Assembly (NCBI GenBank): GCA_019454045.1
Contig: SKCR01006516.1
Span: 744,001-808,000, forward strand
DNA: 64,000 nucleotides
Reading direction: 5' to 3'
From: Zanthoxylum bungeanum
Lineage: Eukaryota; Streptophyta; Magnoliopsida; Sapindales; Rutaceae
Below are positions 55,575 to 64,000 of this stretch, one piece after another. Each line of letters starts with the position of its first letter. Within the stretch, counting starts at the first letter, position 1. The notes under the pieces are model-generated. The model did no database searches. It saw only the letters and a program-made list of their open reading frames with translations, and was not told the DNA's origin. Made by a program: the position numbers and the translations under genes.

Positions 55575-55807
55575 GGGTCTGAACCTGAACACATGATATG
55601 AATATGCCTTTAAATTCTATGTTTAGTTATGTTCTTACTTGATACATGCTTGTATTTTTTTAATTTGATTAAATTAAATACGTATCATCTTTGCGGAAAA
55701 TCTCTAATTAATAAGGTTTTAAAAGTAATATGTATTGAATTCATATTTCTTGGTTCGTCTTGTCAAAATGGTTTGTGGATATCTGTTCTATGGCTGCATC
55801 CGAGATC

Positions 55808-56098
55808 GTGCCAAAGCAGTGAGGGTGCAGTTGATAGAAATTTATCCATACCAGATGTATATGTGATACTAGATAAGTTCAAGCGAAAACGGAAATCCTG
55901 AACGTGCCAAAGCTGTCAGGACTACGCAAGTATTTTGAATTTATCATTGACAAGTTTAACCTCGGTACACCTCCTTGTGAACATGCCAAAGCTGTCACAA
56001 TGAGAAACGATCAGGACCGGAACCCAGAAGTCATTATTGAGTGATTGACAATGAGTTGTCTACCTAATGAATATACGTAGGCGAGATCGTGCCAAAGC
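55808..56098 (+). repeat. Four-copy GTGCCAAAGC leader motif
   Basis: GTGCCAAAGC (once ATGCCAAAGC) at 55808, 55904, 55983 and 56089, mostly followed by TGTSA. The spacing is 80-106 bases. The order and spacing are kept in the outer copia-B leader (7920, 7824, 7746 and 7641 in reverse). Confidence 0.8.
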
Positions 56099-56321
56099 TG
56101 TGAGATGAAATATATTCATGGGATCCACCTTTCGCTATTATATTTAATTTGATTAATTATTTGTTTGCATTTTGTTTGGGGATTACAGTATTGCATGTAA
56201 TAGTGGGAGGGGCATTTTTAGATTAAAAATCCATGATCTATTTATGCTTTGTTTATTTTTATATTATGTGAAACTGTTTAGTCTGCTAACCGTTTTTCAC
56301 TATCTATATGATAGATTTACG

Positions 56322-56804
56322 ATGGTGGCACCTGATTCTAATCCTTTTGCTCGTATACTTGATACGAACAAGCTTAAAGGCGCCAAAAACTTTACAGATT
56401 GGGACTTGGATCTGAGAATTATTCTTGGGTCTGAGCAAATAGAATATGTGTTAGAAGGTCCGTTGCCACTTGCCATAGCATATGATGAAACACCAGGGGA
56501 ATATGAGACTCTCCAAAAATGGAGAGATGATGATAGAAGAGTTAAATCATATATTCTCAGTTCATTGGCACCGGAGCTTAAGAGGCAATATTTTGGATTG
56601 TCTGACGCATATACTATGATGATGCGGCTGTGAGAGTCCTTTATGAACCAAGAACGGGTATCGGTTCATAAAATTAGAATGGAAATGTTCCATGCAAAAC
56701 AAAAAGATGGACAAGCTGTGAGCCCTCACGTGCTTCATCTGATTGATTTGATCGAACAGTTGAGGCGCTATAATTTCCATCTCAATGACACTTTAGGACG
56801 AAGT
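56322..56804 (+). pseudogene. Copia-B gag, 5' part
   Basis: Starts at ATG 56322 (MVAPDSNPFARILDTNKLKG), the typical UBN2/copia gag start with the TNYTDW-like KNFTDWDLDLRIIL segment at residues ~22-35, then EYETLQKWRDDDRRVKSYILSS. A stop at 56631-56633 closes the frame; gag continues in another frame (QERVSVHKIRMEMFHAKQ) to the solo LTR insertion at 56804. Confidence 0.85.
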
Positions 56805-59373
56805 TGTTGGGGTTGGTGCTCAGAGCGCCAATCCGCATCGTATTTATGTCTGATTCATGAATACGATCAATTCATTTTTCCATAATATTACTTATTTATG
56901 GTTGCACCTCTTGTTTTTATATCCGTATTTGATCTGATTACGATTATATTGAAACTAAATATGGTTTAGTGATATGTATATATTAGACAAAGGCCCGATA
57001 ATATATAATGCAGTACACAGTTATAAAGGTAGTTTGTAATTGACATTGGGAAATGTCACTGCTAAATGTATATTATCAAATATAGTTCATGGTCAAGATT
57101 TACTAACACGGGTCGGTTAGTCAAATCCATTGAGACCAGTACATGTCGTATATCGAGACTTGGTCCGATGGTTTATCCCAATGAACCATGAGTCTGAGGA
57201 GACTCGAATAGACGTGTAGGTGTTTATAGTGGAAAAACTCTGTGAACGACTCACCGAATATTCTTAATGGATGGTACACCAACGTCAATAAGAATCTTCT
57301 CGGGTTGAGTAGCATAGTGGTCCTTCAACTTGAGATACCACTGTGGATGTATGAGACATCATTCACACTTAGATGGCAGTCACGTCACTGATCTATTTAG
57401 ATCAGACCTTCGCCTATTCGTTGGGTGTGGATCGATCTTCAGGATATCCTGTGTGTATCAAGATAGGATCCGTCAGTTCTGTGTACAGAGCATAGGTAGT
57501 CCATATGTGATTAGCAATCAGTTAAATCTATGGCCATAGTATACTTCGGAATTGAGTTCCGAATGTTATTTATAGATTGCTTATAGAATCGTCGACGAGA
57601 TAATACCTATAGAGATTTGACGTTTACATCTATATCTCTGGGATTATCCGGATACCTGTGACGGAGGGATTATACGTATGCAATGACCTCGACCTGTATG
57701 ATTCAGCTAGTTTATCCGTGATCGTCATAATTTACGGGTGGATAAATTATGGACACGAAATTGGATTTTGTGACGGATATACCTGAATCTAGAGAGTCTC
57801 ACTACTGAAATATACTCGTAGAGCACTAAGGCAACTTTTATGAATAATGGTGATTATTTATAAATCGTTTAAACGTTAAACGAAAGATGCATGTAAACGG
57901 GCCGAACCGTCATTTCCTAATTAATGTGTATTTGTATTTAATATATGATATTATTAAATACACATTAATAAATTCTCAAATAAAGCTATTTGACATATAT
58001 CATTAATATATGTATTTGAGATATTTAAAGTAAATATAATACATATATTTGAGATATTTGTATTTAATTGTTAAATGATTAATATAATTAAAATATAAAT
58101 ATCTCACCAAATGATAAAGTTAGGAAATGATTATAAGTGTAAATTGTTGACTTTATACTTAAAGAAAATGTTGTCAAAATTGTTTTGACTTCTTTAGATA
58201 TTTGATTAAATTGTTTAAAATGAAAATATCTATTTCCTTTTTTCTTTTGTAAATTTCGGCCATGCCCTTAAATAAATATAAGTGTTATATTTTTGAGTTG
58301 CTTTTATTGACTTGTTGAATTTTCATTAAAGTTGTAATGATCAAATTGCAAGCTAGTTGATTAAAGTAAGTTTTAAATGAAATAAAAATATCTAGATATT
58401 TTGTATATGCTCCTAAATTTCGGCCAAGGGCTTATTTGTGGAGTATATATTGTTTTGTTTCATTTTTAGGGTTTAAGGAGTTCATAAGTTATCAAATTAA
58501 ACACAAAAGTAGTTGAGAAAAGCTTGAAGGCTAAAGGAAAAAGCTTGGAAATATTTGAGTTTTGTAAGTTTTTCTTTAAAGCTTTCAACATGAAAAATGT
58601 TTCTAACATGCTTAGCATCATTTGTGTTGCTTTGGTGTTGTCTCTCTTCTTATAGTTTGTGTTTATTTTGGTTGTGAACTTTGATGAAAGATTGATGCAT
58701 GTAAGTAAGCTTGAAATGGTTTCAAAGCTTTACTTTTGATTTTTGGAAAATCAAGTTGCCATTCTAGAGTTGGTAAGCCACTCATTGGTGACCTAGAATT
58801 GTTCTAGAGTTTTTTCAAAGTGGTGAGGCTAGATTGGTGAAGTATTGAATGGATTAAAGTGTTGGATTTTATAAATTTGGTGAAATTGAAAAATTAGGGT
58901 TCATAACCCACTCCAAATTTGGAGTTTTTCATATATGTGATGAATTATGGTATGAATATGATGCATGTAAATTTTTGGGTTGATTGGATTTGATCTTGGC
59001 ATGTTTTGAATAAAAGAGACCAAAATACAATTACTTAAAAATTTGGGGTGCTCACGGCAATTACTCAATGGGATTTGTGTTAAATCTGATTTTGATGCAT
59101 TAGATGTGTTGAAAAACATTTTAGAAATGATTTAGAATCATCCAAAATTATATTTGATAATTTTTGGGCTAAATTTATCAATTTACAAAATTTTGGGGCA
59201 ATTCGGTAATTACTAAGAAATTTGATCTCTTGTGTAATTTTTCAGAATTTGATAATTGGATAATTAAATAAATAAGTTTATTTAATTGATCCGAGAAAAA
59301 ATTTTGAAATCGGAAAATTTTAATTTTACGCGATTCCGTTGCGTTACTGATATTCCCCCTCAAAACTCTAACA
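56805..59373 (+). repeat. Solo copia-B LTR inserted in gag
   Basis: Starts TGTTGGGGTTGGTGCTC and ends CAAAACTCTAACA; duplications GAAGT at 56800-56804 and 59374-59378. 2.57 kb, same family and orientation as its host element. No internal sequence, so it is the product of LTR-LTR recombination. Confidence 0.92.
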
Positions 59374-59745
59374 GAAGTGTCATACTAGGATCTCTACCGC
59401 CATCATATCGCCAATTTTTGTTGTATTTCAATATGAATGGGATTAGTTGTTCTTACCAGGTGCTGCATAAGATGCTGCAAACTGCAGAGGAAGATTTGAG
59501 GAAGGGAGTACCGACTCGCCCTCCTAAACCCACTGTTCTTTCTGCTTCCTCCCAATCTAAACCGAAAAGGAAGAAGAAGAAATGTAAGAAAAAAAAGGGT
59601 ACAAATCCTCCACCATAGGGTAAGATAGCTAAACCCAAGAGAGCTGCCGAAGATAAATGTCACCATTGCAGCAAGATCGGCCATTGAAAGAGGATCTGTC
59701 TTGAATACCTGGCCCAGATCAGAAAAGAAATAGCATCTACTTCAG
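59374..59745 (+). pseudogene. Copia-B gag, 3' part with damaged zinc knuckle
   Basis: Gag resumes at SVILGSLPPSYRQFLLYFN and continues through HKMLQTAEEDLRKG, then a lysine-rich run (KPKRKKKKCKKKKG). The CCHC knuckle CHHCSKIGH-KRIC near 59659-59700 has its usual Trp codon changed to TGA. A TAG at 59616-59618 also breaks the frame. Confidence 0.85.
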
Positions 59746-59779
59746 GTACTTTTATTTTTCCCATTATTGATATCTCATT

Positions 59780-60030
59780 AGCTTGTGAAGCTATGTCGTC
59801 CAGTTGGATTTTGGATTCTGCTTGTCCAATTCACATTTGCAATTCGTTGTAGGTGCTGAAGGAAAGTATACGGCTAAAATCTGGGGAGATCCAGTTACGT
59901 TTCGAGAGTGGCGACTCTCTGGATGCAATTGTTGTGTGCTTATGTGAGATTCCCCTACCCAGTGGGAACCTTTTATTGCATGACTGCTTTTTGTACCGGG
60001 ATGTGTTGCGAACATTATATCATTTTTTGT
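59780..60030 (+). pseudogene. Copia-B protease remnant
   Basis: SWILDSACPIHICNSL near 59800-59850 corresponds to the copia protease active site, usually WILDSG.S.HI; the glycine is replaced by alanine and a stop follows. Downstream VVCLCEIPLPSGNLLLHDC still resembles the family. Confidence 0.7.
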
Positions 60031-60139
60031 ATTAGATACTGAATGATATAATGTAAATATTAATAATCGTTCTTTATATTTATATGATAGATATAATGTT
60101 CAGATCATTGTTTGTCCAAATGAGCATGTTCATTACATT

Positions 60140-60990
60140 TTGCATTCCTCACAAGATATTTTTAATGCTGAAATTAATAAATGTAAAGTATCTGATATAA
60201 ATAATACTGAACTGTGGCATATGAGGTTGGGTCATATAGGCGTGAAACGCCTAACCCAGTTGGTTAGGAATGGTTTGATACATGATCTTACCATTGAACC
60301 TTATCCAACTTGTGAATATTGCATTCGGGGTAAAATGACCAAAGCCCCATTTTCGGGTGTAGGACACCGAGCCACTGACTTATTGGAACTAATACATTCT
60401 GATGTATGTGGTCCCATGAGTCACACTGCTCACAGTGGTTTTTCGTACTTTGTTACCTTTACCAATTATTTATCACGGTATGGTTATGTTTATTTAATGA
60501 AATAGAAATCGGAAACCTTTGAAAAGTTCAAAGAATTCCGAAATGAAGTAGAAAAATAGACTGGTAAATATATTAAATGTCTTCGATCTGATCGAGGCAG
60601 TGAATATATGAGTGGTGAGTTCACCGATTATTTAAAAGAGAATGAGATTCTCGCTCAATATACTCCTCCAGGTACTCCACAACACAATGGAGTTTCCAAA
60701 AGGAGAAATCAGACTTTATTGGATATGGTTCGATCGATATTGAGTTTTACAGATTTGCCATATTACTTATCGGGATATGCTCTTTTAACTGCTGCTCATC
60801 TTTTTAATAAGATTCATTCCAAGGCTATTCCTACAACTCCATATGAGATATGGACTGGTAGGAAACCGAATCTTAATTATGTTAAGATTTGGGGTTGTCC
60901 TGCCTATGTCAGGATGGCTCAGCAAGATAAGCTTTCACCTCGAAGGCAAAAGTTTAGGTTTGTTGGATATCCTTCAAATACGAAATGATA
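60140..60990 (+). pseudogene. Copia-B integrase, catalytic Glu lost
   Basis: The GAG-pre-integrase HHCC region is present (LWHMRLGHIG ... CEYCIRGKM, 60200-60330). The DDE core follows with the first Asp in LIHSDVCGPM (near 60395), the second in LRSDRGSEYM (near 60595), and TPQHNGVSKRRNQTLLDMVRS, where the catalytic Glu codon is AAA (Lys, 60698-60700). Stops at 60503-60505 (TAG) and near 60556 and 60986 break the frame. The downstream piece continues to about 61220. Confidence 0.9.
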
Positions 60991-61219
60991 TTTGTTCTAT
61001 GATACTGAGCATCAAAATGTGTTCGTAGCTCACTTCGCAAAATTTCTAGAGGTAGAATTTTTGTCTGAAGGAGGTAATCATAGACAAGTTGAACTTGATG
61101 AAGTACAACATGGAACCAATGAACCATTGGAGGAACATGAAGTTCAAATAGATGAAGAGCCTTCAACACAAACATTCTGTAGGTCCCAAAGGTGTCTAGA
61201 CCTCCTGAATGCTTGTATT

Positions 61220-61993
61220 TGATACAAGAAAAGAGTCTAGATTTTCTCTTAGTCGAAGAGACTGACCCTTATACCTATAGAGAAGCGATGTTGGACATCG
61301 ACTCCGCGAAGTGGCAAGAGGCCATGAAATCAGAGTTAGACTCTATGCATCAGAATCAAGTTTGAGACTTGGTTCCGCTTCCTTAAGGAATTGTTCCGAT
61401 TGGCAGTAAATGGGTTTACAAGAGGAAGCGTGGGCCTGATGGAGGTTGAAACCTTTAAGGCCAGACTGGTAGCTAAAGGTTACACGCAGCGACCTGGCGT
61501 CGACTATGATGAAACTTTTTCGCCAATTGCGATGCTAAAGTCTATAAGGATTTTATTGTCTATTGCTGCTTACCATGATTATGAGATTTGGCAAATGAAT
61601 GTCAAAATGGTTTTTCTAAATGGGTTTCTTGACGAAGAAATCTATATGGAACAGCCATAGGGTTTTGTATCCAGCGAAACCTCAGACATGGTTTGTAAGC
61701 TTAAGAAGTCCATTTATGGACTTAAAAAAACTTCACGAAGTTGGAATCTTTGATTCGATAAGATTATTTTATTGTCTGGTTTTCTAAAGAATACGGAAGA
61801 ATCCTATGTGTACCAGAAAGCCGATGGGAGTATGATAGTATTTTTTGTTCTCTATGTCGATGACATCCTAAACATTGGGAATGATATAAGAATGATGCAA
61901 GGCATCAAAGCTTACCTCTGTAAGAATTTCTCCATGAAAGACTTGGGTGAAGCTTCTTATATCTTGGGTATAAAGCTATATAGAGATAGATAA
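61220..61993 (+). pseudogene. Copia-B reverse transcriptase remnant
   Basis: RVT_2 blocks in order: [48 protein letters not shown] (61453-61512), [36 protein letters not shown] and VLYVDDILNIGND with an intact YVDD box (61853-61864), then FSMKDLGEASYILGIKLYRDR. At least four stops or frameshifts intervene (near 61363, 61385, 61658 and 61750). Confidence 0.9.
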
Positions 61994-62745
61994 ATGAAGC
62001 TTATTGGGTTATCTCAATCAACGTACATAGATAAGATCTTAGAACGGTACAATTTTATTAACTGTAAGACAACAAATATACCATTCAGACATTGCATTCA
62101 TCTTTCGAAGAAGATGTGTCCACAAACAGAAGATGAGAAGATTAGAATGTCTAATCAGCCTTATGCTTCATGTTTGGGTAGCATTATATATGTCATGTTA
62201 TGTACGAGGCCTGATATTAGCTATGCGGTTAGTGTAACCAGTAGATATCAGTCCAATCCATGAAATGACCATTGGATGGCTGTTAAACATATCCTGAAGT
62301 TTCTTAAAGGTACTAAGGATAAGTTTATCATATATGGAGGAAATGAACTACAGGTTAATGGGTATACGGATTCTGATTTCCAATCGGATCCCGATGGTAG
62401 AAAGTCTACATCAGGATTCGTATTTACCTTTAACGGAGGTGCAATTTGTTGGAAAAGTTCCAAACATGGGTCTACATCTGATTCCACCACAGAGGCGGAA
62501 TATATTGCTGCTTCTGAAGCTGCAAAAGAAACTATTTGGCTTAAGAAATTTATCACCGAATTGGGAGTTATCCCGAGCATCGAAAATCTGATTCCATTAT
62601 ACTGTGATAATACTGGTGCCATTATCGTGTGCAAAGTTCCCAGTGAAGATAATGTAGCAGACCTGCTCACGAACGCCATACCTCCGAAGTTATTTGATAA
62701 GCATGTGGAGTCGATGGGTATTAGATACAATCGATATTGGCACTA
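61994..62745 (+). pseudogene. Copia-B RNase H region
   Basis: ORFs 61994-62263 and 62276-62746 carry the RT connection (CTRPDISYAVSVTSRYQ) and RNase H: VNGYTDSDFQSDPDGRKSTS (first Asp), ICWKSSKHGSTSDSTTEAEYIAAS (Glu) and LYCDNTGAI (Asp). The stretch between GAI and SEDNVADLLT is shorter than usual, so a segment is deleted. A TGA at 62261-62263 separates the two frames. Confidence 0.88.
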
Positions 62746-62748
62746 GAG

Positions 62749-62762
62749 CAATTGGGAGATTT
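62749..62762 (+). promoter_or_regulatory. Polypurine tract of copia-B
   Basis: GCAATTGGGAGATTT precedes the LTR start TGTTAGGGTTGG. Confidence 0.7.
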
Positions 62763-64000
62763 TGTTAGGGTTGGTGCTCTGAGCGCCAATTTCTTATGTA
62801 TTTCCCGGTAAATACTCTTGTATATATTTTATTAATGAATAAAATAAACAGTTTTTATAATTTAAATTCTTTTATTATATGTTAAAGACGTAAAAGACCA
62901 TAGAGTGATTGGTTATGATACAGTTGCAAAAGCTTCGCAACTGACATTGAGCAGTATCATAACAGTATCATTCTTTAACTATTTCTGGTCAAGGTTTACA
63001 ATTACTTGGTCAGTAAGTAAACCCGTTGAGACCGGTGAGTGTCTTATATTGGAATGTTGGATTCTAATTATTTCTCAATGAACCATGAGTCTTAGGAGAC
63101 TCATATAGACACGTAGGTGTTTATATCAGATAAACACTGAACGACTCACTGAATATTCTTAATAGATGCTTCACCAACGTCAATGAGAATCTTCTCGGGT
63201 TGAGTGACCATAGTGATCCATCAAATTGAAATACCACTGTGGATATATAAGGTATCCTCCACACTTTGATAGCAGTCGCGTCACCGATCTATTTAGATCA
63301 GACCTCCGCCTTTCCGTTGAGTATGGACTGATCCTCAGGATATCATGGGGTCGTGGTACAATGTAGAAATCAGTTCTAAGTGTTATTTTAAGAGATTGAT
63401 AATAGAATCGTCGACGGGATTACCTATAGAGATTTGACGTTTATATCTATATCTCTAGGATAATCCGGATACCTGTGACAGAAGGATTATACGTATACAG
63501 TGACCTCGACCTATATGGTTCAGAGATTTTATCCGTGTTCGTCATAATTTACGGGTGGGTAGATTATGGACACGAAATTGGATTTTTTGACGGATATGCC
63601 TGAACCTAGAGAGTCTCACTAATGAAATATTCTTGTAGAGCACTAGGGCAATATTTAAAAATGATACTGATTATTTATAATTCGTTTAACGGTTAAACAA
63701 TAATACATGCGTTTGAGATCTTTCGGCCATTTTTTAAATGTCGAATTGTAATATTTGATATTTATTATTAATTTATGTATTTTAATTATTTAATGTAAAT
63801 ATAATACATATATTTGAGATATTTGTATTTAATTATTTGATTATTCAAATGTTGAATAATTAAATTAATTAAATTATTAAATAATTAATATCTTGTTTAC
63901 TTTAATAAAGTAAGTTAAATGACACTTTTTAATTGGATTAATTGGCCTATATATATTGGATAAATTGGCATGATTTAATTGGTTGATTTGTGATAAACAT
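62763..64000 (+). repeat. Copia-B 3' LTR, cut by window end
   Basis: Begins TGTTAGGGTTGGTGCTCTGAGC and follows the 5' LTR but with a single copy of the duplicated segment and a short internal deletion near 63345. It continues past the window. Confidence 0.9.

Larger units (their letters stand above)
42585..64000 (+). mobile_element. Copia-B retrotransposon, plus strand, with two nested insertions
   Basis: 5' LTR begins TGTTCGGGTTGG at 42585 and ends CCCCAACA at 55558, interrupted by the minus gypsy element and carrying a 541-bp tandem duplication. Internal region 55559-62762 contains primer-binding site, leader, gag (split by a solo LTR), protease, integrase, RT and RNase H. The 3' LTR starts at 62763 and runs off the window. 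All ORFs are broken. Left flank is GTTCT; its partner would lie beyond the window. Confidence 0.9.

Noticed and set aside
1..64000. tRNA or rRNA genes
   Set aside because: I looked for tRNA-like arms and rRNA blocks; only primer-binding sites complementary to tRNA ends were seen.

Overview
This window is plant nuclear DNA, most likely from a eudicot. It is AT-rich and almost entirely nested LTR retrotransposons, with one recognisable host gene. The gene is a class II BASIC PENTACYSTEINE (BPC/GAGA-binding) transcription factor on the minus strand (coding 40724-39598, two coding exons). Its sequence reminds me of asterid BPC6-type proteins, but that is only an impression.

Layout. 1-6969 is a rearranged Ty1/copia element (family A): its leader in minus orientation is joined at the primer-binding site to its pol and LTR in plus orientation. 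6970-35597 is the leader and one LTR of a copia family B element in minus orientation. That LTR is split by three insertions: (i) a chromovirus-like solo LTR (9472-21663, target duplication TATAG), itself split by a complete copia-A element (11368-21082, GTTTT); (ii) a solo copia-B LTR (21797-24325); (iii) a 10-kb Ty3/gypsy element (24880-34913, GGGTT). With insertions removed, the split LTR totals about 2.53 kb, the same as the solo copy, which supports the reconstruction. The outer copia-B sits 29 bp from the end of an older gypsy LTR (35598-35626). 35655-38616 is a decayed hAT transposon (8-bp duplication CTTGTGAG). The BPC gene follows. 42585 to the window end is a plus-strand copia-B element. 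Its 5' LTR is split by a second gypsy element in minus orientation (42850-52907, ACCCG), and its gag is split by a copia-B solo LTR (56805-59373, GAAGT).

The most unusual content is the two ~10-kb gypsy elements. By primer-binding site (tRNA-Asp type), gag and protease they look Athila-like. Both lack reverse transcriptase, RNase H and the integrase core: the post-protease linker runs straight into the integrase C-terminal region. Both then carry an unrecognised ~180-aa ORF (ORF-X) and a sequence related to plant LONELY GUY (LOG) cytokinin-activating phosphoribohydrolases, followed by ~1.3 kb of conserved, structured 3' non-coding DNA. The LOG region has no introns and no in-frame ATG, and a splice-acceptor-like site precedes each ORF. 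The plus-strand copy has nine CACGTG (G-box/ABRE) sites in the U3 of each LTR; the minus-strand copy has a different U3. I read this as a non-autonomous retrotransposon family that captured a hormone-metabolism gene and moves in trans. Both LOG copies are now broken by frameshifts, a stop or a deletion, some of which could be assembly errors.

All copia and hAT coding regions here are degenerate. Apart from BPC, the only intact ORF of note is ORF-X in the plus-strand gypsy element.
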